NCBI RefSeq assembly: GCF_030812785.1
Contig: NZ_JAUSTJ010000003.1
Span: 372,001 to 436,000 of the forward strand
Reading direction: 5' to 3'
Length of the DNA stretch: 64,000 nt
From: Sphingomonas kyeonggiensis
GTDB taxonomy: Bacteria; Pseudomonadota; Alphaproteobacteria; Sphingomonadales; Sphingomonadaceae
The notes under the pieces were generated by a model. The model ran no database searches and was not told the DNA's origin. It saw nothing but the letters and a program-made list of their open reading frames with translations. Both the position numbers and the translations under genes were made by a program. Positions 33,104-40,738 of the stretch are shown here, piece after piece (positions within the stretch are counted from its first letter, which is position 1; every line of letters begins with the position of its first letter).

Positions 33104-34671
33104 AGGGCAATGGCGTGCGCCAGTCGATGGCGTGGATCCATGGCTGGCTCGGGCTGCTCGCCGGCTGGATCCTCTTCGCGATGTTCGTCACCGGCACCGC
33201 GAGCTATTTCCGTCCCGAGATCACCCGCTGGATGCAGCCCGAATATCGGCCGCGCCCGGTGGGCAATGCCGAAGCCGCGCGGACCGCTGTCGCCTGGCTC
33301 CAGAAGAACGCCCCGCACGACGAGCAATGGACGATCTACCTTCCGAACGACCGGACGCTCGCGACCCGGGTCTTCACCCGCGCCCGGCCCAGTCCCGATC
33401 CCAAGGCGCCACGCCCGCCGCGCCGGCCGGAGACGCGCCTCGATCCCGCCACCGGCGTTCCGGTCGAGGCGCGCGAGACCCGCGGCGGCGAGTTCTTCTA
33501 CCGCTTCCATTTCCAGCTGCAGCTGCCGCATCCCTGGGGCCGGTGGCTCGCCGGGCTGTGCGCGATGTTCATGCTCGGCGCGATCCTGTCGGGGGTGATC
33601 ACCCACAAGCGCATCTTCGCCGACTTCTTCACGCTGCGCTGGAGCAAGGGGCGGCGCAGCTGGCTCGACGCGCACAATGTCTCGGCGGTGCTCGCGCTGC
33701 CCTATCACGCGATGATCACCTATACCGGGCTGATCACGTTGGTCGCGATGTACACACCCTGGCCCATCCTCGCCAACTACGCCCAGCCCGCCGCCTTCTC
33801 CGCGAGTCTCTATGCCGATACCGCAAGCCAGAAGGCTTCGGGGCAGCCGGGCCGGCTCGCCGATATCGGCCGGCTTGTTGAGGCGGCGTCGGCGGAATGG
33901 CAGGGCGCCCGTGTCTCGCGCATCATTATCGGCAATCCTGACGATGCGTCCTCCACCGTCACGCTGCTCCGCTCGAGCGACGACAGGCTCAATGCCCGCA
34001 GCGCATCGATCACCTATGCCGGCGTGTCGGGCGAGCGCCTGTCCGCGTCTCCCCCGCTGGGGCCGGCGATAGAGACCGCGGGCGTGATGCTCGGCCTGCA
34101 CCTGGGCTGGTTCGCCGGGCCGCTGCTGCGCTGGGTCTGCTTCCTGCTCGGCCTCACCGGCTGCGCGATGGTCGCGACCGGCCTGGTGCTGTGGGCGGTG
34201 AAGCGGCGCAAGCCCGGCGCTAAGCCCTTTTTCGGCCTGTCGCTCGTCGATCGACTCAATATCGGCGCGATCGCCTGCCTGCCAGCGGGCATGGCCGCGT
34301 TCCTGCTCGCCAACCGGTTGCTGCCGCCGATGCTGGCCAGCCGCGCCGACCTCGAAGTCTCCGCCATGTTCTGGACCTGGTTCGGGCTGGCCGGACTGTC
34401 GCTCCTCCGTCCGGCCCGCCGGGCCTGGATCGAGACGCTGGCGTTCAGCGCCCTGCTGTTCGCGGCGATCCCGATCGTGGACCTGGTCACTATCGGCGGG
34501 GGAGCGTTCGACGGCTTCTTCCTCGCGTTCGATGGCACGATGGTGCTGCTCGCGGCGGTGCTCGGCTTCGCGGCCTGGCGGCTGGCCCGGCGGCCGGTCG
34601 ATGCGGCCCGGCCGCGCCGGCGCGTGTCCCTTGCCGTGTCCGAGGTCCGGGAGGCCATGGATGTCGCTTGA
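33100..34671 (+). CDS. PepSY-associated transmembrane protein (PiuB-like, iron uptake)
   Basis: A 523-residue inner-membrane protein. The first TM helix at about 14-35 (W-L-G-L-L-A-G-W-I-L-F-A-M-F-V-T-G) is followed by the large periplasmic PepSY region (E-I-T-R-W-M-Q-P-E; F-Y-R-F-H-F-Q-L). Further helices lie near 150-170, 200-225, 340-380 and 390-500, including the H-x5-H-x(n) pattern H-N-V-S-A-V-L-A-L-P-Y-H. Members are linked to siderophore reduction or iron release at the inner membrane. The GTG start overlaps the previous stop, and the stop overlaps the next gene. Probably Fur-controlled with its neighbours. Confidence 0.87.
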   Translation: MKGNGVRQSMAWIHGWLGLLAGWILFAMFVTGTASYFRPEITRWMQPEYRPRPVGNAEAARTAVAWLQKNAPHDEQWTIYLPNDRTLATRVFTRARPSPDPKAPRPPRRPETRLDPATGVPVEARETRGGEFFYRFHFQLQLPHPWGRWLAGLCAMFMLGAILSGVITHKRIFADFFTLRWSKGRRSWLDAHNVSAVLALPYHAMITYTGLITLVAMYTPWPILANYAQPAAFSASLYADTASQKASGQPGRLADIGRLVEAASAEWQGARVSRIIIGNPDDASSTVTLLRSSDDRLNARSASITYAGVSGERLSASPPLGPAIETAGVMLGLHLGWFAGPLLRWVCFLLGLTGCAMVATGLVLWAVKRRKPGAKPFFGLSLVDRLNIGAIACLPAGMAAFLLANRLLPPMLASRADLEVSAMFWTWFGLAGLSLLRPARRAWIETLAFSALLFAAIPIVDLVTIGGGAFDGFFLAFDGTMVLLAAVLGFAAWRLARRPVDAARPRRRVSLAVSEVREAMDVA

Positions 34672-34966
34672 AGTGGCCCTGTTCGGCTATGCCGGTTTCG
34701 CTAATCTCGCACGCGGCAGGGGGCGGGAGCTCCGGACCGCGCCTGCGGAGCGTTCGCGCGCGCGGATCATCGGCTGGCTCCTGATCCTGGCTTCCTTCCT
34801 CGCCGCCTTGCTCCGCTTCGGGCCCTATCAGGCCGTTCCGGCATGGCTCGCCCTGCTGTCGGTGAGCGGCGTGGCCCTCGTTCTCGTTCTTTCGCGCTGG
34901 CCGGCGAGGGCCTCGGCACCGTGGATGCCGATGACCGCCGTCGCCCTGGCCCTCTGCTTCCTTTGA
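34661..34966 (+). CDS. DUF3325-type small inner-membrane protein
   Basis: A 101-residue membrane protein with three predicted helices: about 38-56 (I-I-G-W-L-L-I-L-A-S-F-L-A-A-L-L), 60-78 (A-W-L-A-L-L-S-V-S-G-V-A-L-V-L-V-L) and a short terminal one (T-A-V-A-L-A-L-C-F-L). It fits DUF3325, which regularly follows PepSY genes in iron-uptake operons. It starts 11 bases inside the PepSY gene's 3' end. Molecular role unknown. Confidence 0.8.
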   Translation: MSLEVALFGYAGFANLARGRGRELRTAPAERSRARIIGWLLILASFLAALLRFGPYQAVPAWLALLSVSGVALVLVLSRWPARASAPWMPMTAVALALCFL

Positions 34967-34988
34967 GGCGTAGGGAAGGGGCCGTGCC

Positions 34989-37550
34989 CTATTGGAGCGG
35001 GGCCAGGATCGCCGGGCTATCGGTAAGATAGCGCAGCTCGCCGGCGGGCACCGCGGGCGAGAAGAGGAAGCCCTGGCCGAAGCGGCAGCCCGCGTCCGAC
35101 AGCCAATCGGCCTGGGCCTGGGTCTCGATGCCTTCGGCCACCACTTCGATGCCCAGGTTCCTGCCGAGCGAGATTACCGCCTCGGCGATGACCGAATGCT
35201 GCGCGTCGCTGCGGACGTCGGAGACGAAGCTGCGGTCGATCTTGATGATGTCGACGGGGAACTGCTTGAGATGGCTGAGCGAGGCATAGCCCGTCCCGAA
35301 ATCGTCGAGCGCGACCCGTATCCCCTCGCGGTTCAGCATGCGCAGCGCGGCTTCGACGCGTTCTGGGTTTCGGGCTAGGAATACGGTTTCCGTCACTTCG
35401 AGCTGCAATAGTGCGGGGGAAAGCCCGGATTCGTGCAGCAATTCGAGGATCGAATCGCCGAAATCGGCGCGCTGGAGGTCGGCTGTGGAGGCGTTGAGCG
35501 CGACATGGCCGAACGCGAGTCCCCGGTCGCGCCATTCGCGCATCTGCGCGACGATCAGCCGGAGCATGCGCTGGGTGAGGGCGGTCGAGACCTCATGATC
35601 GTCGAACGCCGCGGCGATCGTGGCGGGCAGATGGACCTTGCCGCTGTCATCCACCCAGCGGGCAAGCGCCTCGAACCCGGCGATCTCGCCGGTGCGCAGA
35701 TCGACCTTGGGCTGATAGAAGGCCCGGACGCGATCCTCCTGCAGCGCGGTCCGCGCGATGTTGGTCATCGTGACCCGCTGCTGCATCTCCTCGCGCATGT
35801 GCGGCGCGAAGACGAGCAGCTCGCCGCGGCGCAGCGCCTTGGACGAATAGAGCGCCAGGTCGGCATGCTTGAGCAGGTCGCCGGGCGTCGTGCCGTGGAC
35901 GGGGAAGAGGCTCGCCCCGATGCTGGCGCGGCAATCGAGCTTGGCGCCGCGATGGAAGACGGGCTCGCGGAGCCGCTCTAGGATGCGCTCCGATATGGCG
36001 GTGGCTTCCTCGCGCGTGCCGACCCCCGGCAGGATCAGCGCGAACTCGTCGCCGCCCAGCCGCGCGACGGTGTCCATCGGACGGACGGAGGCGCGCAGCC
36101 GATCGGCCAGGGTCCGCAGCACGACATCCCCGGCATCATGCCCCATGGTGTCGTTGATCTGCTTGAAATGATCGACGTCGAGAACGAACAGCGCGAGCGC
36201 CTCGCCCTCGGCGTCGGCCATGGCGAGCTGCTCGGCGAGCCTTGTGTCGAACAGCCCGCGATTGGGCAGCTGGGTCAGCGCGTCATGGCTGGCGCTCCAG
36301 CTGATCCGGTCCTGCGCCACGGTCTGCTCGTCGATATCCTCGACCACGCCGTACCAGCGGAAGATCTCGCCATTCTCCGCATAGCGCGGCCCCGCGCGGA
36401 CCCGGCACCAGCGATAGCTGCCGTCCCGCCCGCGCAGGCGATAGCGCAGGTCGACGCGCGCGCCGGTGCACAGCGAATGCCCCCATTGGGCGAGGGTGGC
36501 GTCGACATCGTCGGGATGCAGCGCCTCGACCCAGCGCTGGGGCGGCATGCCGATCAGCTCGTCCCATCGCGGCCCGGCATCGAGGATGTTGCCCTGCGGA
36601 TCCGCGGTCCACGGGATCTGGGGATTAAGCTCGACCGTGTAGCGGAAATGCTCCTCGCTCTCGCGCAGCCTGGTCAGCGTCTGCTCCTGCGCGTCGACAT
36701 CCTCGCTCAGCCCGTACCAGCGCACCACCTGGCCGGCGGAATCCAGCTTCGGGAAGGCGCGTGAGCGGAGCCAGCGTACCTCGCCATTGCCGCAGAGCAG
36801 GCGCGCCTTGACGTCGAGCGGCGCGGTGGTGGCCAGCGACTGGGCGACGGCAGCGACGAACGTCGCGCGGTCCTCCTCATGGATGCTCTCCAGCCAGCCC
36901 GTCCCCAGCGCCGCCGCCTCGGGGAGGCCGGTAAGCGCGATCCAGCGCCCGCTGACCGTCAGGACATTGCCCGCCGGATCGGCGGTCCAGGGGATGTGCG
37001 GGGAAAGCTCGACCGTGTTGCGATGATGCTCCTCGCTTTGCTCGAGCGCGAGGTTGGCCAGCCGACGCTCGGTCAGGTCGAGCAGCACGCCGCGGATGGC
37101 CTCCACCCGGCCGTTCCGGCTGATCGGGCTGATCCGCGCCCAGCAATGGCGCTCGCTGCCGTCCGGGCGCACGATCCGGAATTCGCGGCCGATGCGATCA
37201 TATTCCTTCAGCGCGGCGAGCAGCCGTTCCCGCACCGGCTCACGGTCTTCGGGGTGGATGCAGGCCAGCGTGTTGTCGAGCGTCGGCGTGAAGCTGGAGG
37301 GATCGCGCCCGGCGATGCGGAACAGCTCGCGCGACCAGGCGAATTCGCGCGTCCCGACTCGCCAGCGCCAGACGCCCATCTGCGCGATGGCGAAGGCTTC
37401 TTCCAGGTCCTCGGGCGAAAGGCTCAGATCGTCGCCGTCCGCGGTGCCGGAACGCGAATCCAGATGGGCGGGCGGCACCGGTACGAATTCGGCCATGTCA
37501 GGCCGGTGAAGATACTCGCCCTGGCCGGGAACCCAATCATGCGTTTCCAT
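34989..37550 (-). CDS. PAS-PAS-PAS-GGDEF-EAL cyclic-di-GMP protein
   Basis: An 853-residue soluble protein. Three PAS/PAC modules lie between about 45 and 415, recognisable by W-R-W-R-V-G, two copies of an N-x-x-I-P-W-T-A-D-P segment and repeated W-Y-G-x-x-E-D-I/V-D. GGDEF motif at 499-503 (L-G-G-D-E-F-A-L-I-L) is intact, implying possible diguanylate cyclase activity. The EAL domain has E627-A-L and D-D-F-G-T-G-Y-A-S-L, consistent with phosphodiesterase activity. The second and third PAS modules are near-duplicates. The start (37550) is uncertain: no ribosome-binding site stands at the right distance, and a longer frame continues to 37619. It converges with the iron operon. Confidence 0.9.
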   Translation of the reverse strand: METHDWVPGQGEYLHRPDMAEFVPVPPAHLDSRSGTADGDDLSLSPEDLEEAFAIAQMGVWRWRVGTREFAWSRELFRIAGRDPSSFTPTLDNTLACIHPEDREPVRERLLAALKEYDRIGREFRIVRPDGSERHCWARISPISRNGRVEAIRGVLLDLTERRLANLALEQSEEHHRNTVELSPHIPWTADPAGNVLTVSGRWIALTGLPEAAALGTGWLESIHEEDRATFVAAVAQSLATTAPLDVKARLLCGNGEVRWLRSRAFPKLDSAGQVVRWYGLSEDVDAQEQTLTRLRESEEHFRYTVELNPQIPWTADPQGNILDAGPRWDELIGMPPQRWVEALHPDDVDATLAQWGHSLCTGARVDLRYRLRGRDGSYRWCRVRAGPRYAENGEIFRWYGVVEDIDEQTVAQDRISWSASHDALTQLPNRGLFDTRLAEQLAMADAEGEALALFVLDVDHFKQINDTMGHDAGDVVLRTLADRLRASVRPMDTVARLGGDEFALILPGVGTREEATAISERILERLREPVFHRGAKLDCRASIGASLFPVHGTTPGDLLKHADLALYSSKALRRGELLVFAPHMREEMQQRVTMTNIARTALQEDRVRAFYQPKVDLRTGEIAGFEALARWVDDSGKVHLPATIAAAFDDHEVSTALTQRMLRLIVAQMREWRDRGLAFGHVALNASTADLQRADFGDSILELLHESGLSPALLQLEVTETVFLARNPERVEAALRMLNREGIRVALDDFGTGYASLSHLKQFPVDIIKIDRSFVSDVRSDAQHSVIAEAVISLGRNLGIEVVAEGIETQAQADWLSDAGCRFGQGFLFSPAVPAGELRYLTDSPAILAPLQ

Positions 37551-37679
37551 TCGACACTCGCTGGTCGCAGTCCCCTCCAAGGACTTCGATAGAAGTAGAG
37601 CGGTTAAAAATCGCTCCACGACAATGCGTTAATCTCGAGAGAATATAAGAGCCGCACGACATGCACTTCCGCCGCACAG

Positions 37680-38393
37680 TCAAAGGCCTAGCCCCAGCGT
37701 CAGGAGCAGTGCGCGCTCGGAGCGGCGTCCGCCTACGGCATCGGCGCGCGCGGCGCCGACATAGCTGCCCGATAGGCGGAACCTGCCGCGCGTCGCCGTG
37801 ACGCTCGCGCTCCAGTCGAGCTTGCCCCCGCGTGCGCTTCCGTCGAACGGGCCGGACTCATAGCCGGCGCGAAGGCCGATGCTGAGCGGAGTGCCCGCTA
37901 TCGCCTGGTCGAGGCCGGCAAAGCCATAGGCATTGCCGCGCCGCGTTCCGCTCGGGTCGAGCAGCGCGCGCTGGGGCGGGGCATAGGAGATGCCGGCCCG
38001 AAGGGCGGTGCCGCCGCGCTCGCGGCTTAGCGCGAGCGTCGCCTCGCCATAGTCGCAGTCCGGCGCGCCCGGGTAATGATACCAGGCAACGCTGGCATCG
38101 ACAGTCAGCCACTGACCAAGGGCGCGGCGATAGCCGAGCATCCCGTCGAGCTCGAGCCGGGCAGATTTCTGCCCGCCCTGTGCCCAGGAGCCGAAGGCGC
38201 CCACATACAGCCCGCCGCGCTCCGCCTCGATGCTCGCCTGGAGCGCCGGCCGGTCGCCGGACAGGGAGACGCCCCGATAGCGATAGTCCGACACTAGAGC
38301 CGCCTCGCCGCTTGCCTCCACCTGCGCAGCGGCGGGGCAGGGTAGTGCTGCGAGCCCTGCGGTGGCGAGGAACAGGGCCGGGCGCAGGTCCAT
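37680..38393 (-). CDS. TorF-family putative porin (paralogue of 7129-7917)
   Basis: A 237-residue outer-membrane protein. Signal peptide about 1-23 (L-F-L-A-T-A-G-L-A-A-L-P-C-P-A-A-A). The mature part opens with G-E-A-A-L-V-S-D-Y-R-Y-R-G-V-S, the TorF/Gcw_chp hallmark, and continues as short amphipathic strands to a terminal L-L-L-T-L-G-L-G-L. Its ATG overlaps the stop of the upstream GGDEF-EAL gene by one base (ATGA), so it is translationally coupled to a c-di-GMP enzyme. Transport substrate unknown. Confidence 0.82.
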   Translation of the reverse strand: MDLRPALFLATAGLAALPCPAAAQVEASGEAALVSDYRYRGVSLSGDRPALQASIEAERGGLYVGAFGSWAQGGQKSARLELDGMLGYRRALGQWLTVDASVAWYHYPGAPDCDYGEATLALSRERGGTALRAGISYAPPQRALLDPSGTRRGNAYGFAGLDQAIAGTPLSIGLRAGYESGPFDGSARGGKLDWSASVTATRGRFRLSGSYVGAARADAVGGRRSERALLLTLGLGL

Positions 38394-40582
38394 CAGGCGG
38401 CGCGTAGCGCGGCGTTCCCGGTGCGCAGCTTCTCGATCTCGTCCGCGGGCACGGGCTGCGAGAAGAGATAGCCCTGCATCTGGTTGCAGCCGGCCTGGGT
38501 GAGGAAACGCTGCTGTTCGCGGGTCTCCACGCCCTCGGCGGTGACGGTCAGGCCGATGGCATGGCCGAGCGTCACCACCGCATGGATGATCGCGGCGGAA
38601 TCGACCGTGTGCCCCAGATGCTGGATGAAGCTGCGGTCGATCTTGATCTTGTCGACCTCGAACTTGCGCAGATAGCTCAGCGAGGAATAGCCGGTCCCGA
38701 AATCGTCGAGCGCGATGCGGAGGCCGCCGGCGCGCAGCCTGACAAGCCCGGCGCGGACCAGATCGTCATCGTCGATCAGCACGCCCTCGGTCACTTCGAG
38801 TTCCAGCTGCTCGGGCCGCACGCCGGAGCTGCGTACGATATCGAGGACCCGGTCGACAAAGCCCGGGGTGCGGAACTGGACCGGGGACAGGTTGATCGCG
38901 ACGAACAGGTCGGGCCAGCGCCGGGCGGCCGTGCAGGCCTCGCGCAGCACCCATTCGCCGAGCGGGATGATCAACCCCGTCTCCTCGGCGATCGGGATCA
39001 CCTGGGCGGGCGGCAGCTGGCCATGCGCGGTGGTGGTCCAGCGCATCAGCGCCTCGACCCCGACCATGGCACCCTCGGCATCGACCAGAGGCTGGTAATG
39101 GAGCGCCAGCCCGTCGCCGGTCGCCAGCGCGCTGCGGAGATCCTCCTCGACCGCGCCGCGCAGCTGGACGGTCGCGTCCATCGATGCGTTGAAATGGCGG
39201 TAGCAGTCCCGGCCTTCGGCCTTGGCGCTGTAGAGCGCGATATCGGCTTTGCGCAGCAGGTCGATCCGCTCCGACCCGGCAAGCGGCGCCTGCACGATGC
39301 CGATACTGACGCCGACGAATGCCTGGTTGCCCAGCACTTCGAACGGCAGGTGCACGGCGTTCAGGATGCGCTGGCACAGCCGGTCGATCGCGTCGGCTCC
39401 GGCAAGCGTCGGCAGCAGGATGGCGAATTCGTCGCCACCCAGCCGCGCGATCGTGTCCTCCTCGCGAAGCAGTCCGCTCAGCCGGCTGGCGAATTCGCGG
39501 ATCAGCGCGTCGCCTGCCTGATGTCCGAAGCTGTCATTGACATGCTTGAACCGGTCGAGGTCGAGCAGCAGCAAGGTGGCACCGCCACCGCGGCGTGCGC
39601 GGGCCAGCGCATGGTCGAGCCGGTCGTTGAACAGCGTGCGGTTGGGCAGCCCGGTCAGCGGATCGTGGAACGCCAGATGCTGCGCCTGGGCGCGGCTGGT
39701 CTCGAGCTGGAGCCGGGCCCGCAGGTTGCGGCCGAGCAGCCATGCCAGCATCGTGCCGACAAGGGCGAGGGCGAGCAGAAGCACCGTCGTCATGTGCTGC
39801 GCGACCGCCAGGCCGGGGCGGAACGGATGCCAGGCGAGATAGCCGATCACCGCTCCCTGTGCATTGCGCAGGGGAACGCTGGCCCTGGTGTCGGGCCGGG
39901 CGAGAATATGCGCGCCTTCGACGCCGTAGCGCACTGCCAGTTCGCCAAGGAAGCTGCCGTCGAGATAGCGGACGCTCACATGGAGATGCTCGGAGCCGGC
40001 CGCTTGCGGGACCTTGCCCGTCTCCGAGATGACCGGCTTCAGGCTCAGGATCGCGGGATGGCCGCGCACGATGGCGATCGTGCTGGCGCCCGGGGTCTGC
40101 TCCTGGGCGCTCGCGGGGCGCAGATCGCCGCGGCGCAGCTGCGCGCGCAGGGTGTGGATGAGGGGAACCGCGCGTGGTGCTACCGCCGCAAAGTCCGCCA
40201 GGCTGGCGCGCCGGCCATTCCGCATCGCGTAGATCGGGCGCTCTTCGGCATCGAGCAGATAGGTCTCGTCATGCTTGTAATAGCTGTGGAACCAGATGCC
40301 GAGATTCTGGTCGATCCAGGCAAGATCGAGGGGCCTGTGCCGAACCTGGCGGACGGCATCGTCCCAATAGGTGGAGGCTTCCTGATCCTTGCGCACGGCC
40401 ACCACCGCGCTCGCGACCGCCATTGTGGCAATGCGGACCTGGCGCTGCTCCGCCGCGTCATCGGAGCCCGCCGTCGCGAAGTGCAGCACCGCGCCCACCA
40501 TCAGCGCGAGGAGCAGCACGACTCCGGCGCTGGGCAGGAGCACCGCCTTCAGAAACAGACCTCGGGACCTCGATCCTGGCAT
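38393..40582 (-). CDS. Membrane CHASE4-GGDEF-EAL cyclic-di-GMP protein
   Basis: A 729-residue membrane protein. TM1 about 9-33 (A-V-L-L-P-S-A-G-V-V-L-L-L-A-L); periplasmic CHASE4-like sensor about 40-260 (W-D-D-A-V-R; W-I-D-Q-N-L-G-I-W; A-E-E-R-P-I-Y-A-M); TM2 about 265-285; GGDEF with intact G-G-D-E-F at 382-386; EAL with E510-A-L and D-D-F-G-T-G-Y-S-S-L. Both catalytic motifs look complete, so it could make or degrade c-di-GMP in response to a periplasmic signal. Its 3' end overlaps the TorF porin gene. Confidence 0.92.
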   Translation of the reverse strand: MPGSRSRGLFLKAVLLPSAGVVLLLALMVGAVLHFATAGSDDAAEQRQVRIATMAVASAVVAVRKDQEASTYWDDAVRQVRHRPLDLAWIDQNLGIWFHSYYKHDETYLLDAEERPIYAMRNGRRASLADFAAVAPRAVPLIHTLRAQLRRGDLRPASAQEQTPGASTIAIVRGHPAILSLKPVISETGKVPQAAGSEHLHVSVRYLDGSFLGELAVRYGVEGAHILARPDTRASVPLRNAQGAVIGYLAWHPFRPGLAVAQHMTTVLLLALALVGTMLAWLLGRNLRARLQLETSRAQAQHLAFHDPLTGLPNRTLFNDRLDHALARARRGGGATLLLLDLDRFKHVNDSFGHQAGDALIREFASRLSGLLREEDTIARLGGDEFAILLPTLAGADAIDRLCQRILNAVHLPFEVLGNQAFVGVSIGIVQAPLAGSERIDLLRKADIALYSAKAEGRDCYRHFNASMDATVQLRGAVEEDLRSALATGDGLALHYQPLVDAEGAMVGVEALMRWTTTAHGQLPPAQVIPIAEETGLIIPLGEWVLREACTAARRWPDLFVAINLSPVQFRTPGFVDRVLDIVRSSGVRPEQLELEVTEGVLIDDDDLVRAGLVRLRAGGLRIALDDFGTGYSSLSYLRKFEVDKIKIDRSFIQHLGHTVDSAAIIHAVVTLGHAIGLTVTAEGVETREQQRFLTQAGCNQMQGYLFSQPVPADEIEKLRTGNAALRAA

Positions 40583-40738
40583 TTCGCCCCTTGCACTCCT
40601 TGCGAAGGGCGCCGCGCAGCCAGCCGGACCAGACGTTCCCCCTCTTCCCTTGATAGAGGGGCAGGAGGTGGGCCGGATTTGTTATTCTATTTCTGATGCT
40701 TAATGCAGTAGAATTACGTACCGGTATCGGGCTTCCGG

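Noticed and set aside
40639..40661. CCCCTCT / AGAGGGG stem between TBDR and GGDEF-EAL genes
   Set aside because: Only 7 bp, 9-base loop and no T-tract; it lies upstream of one gene and could be chance.
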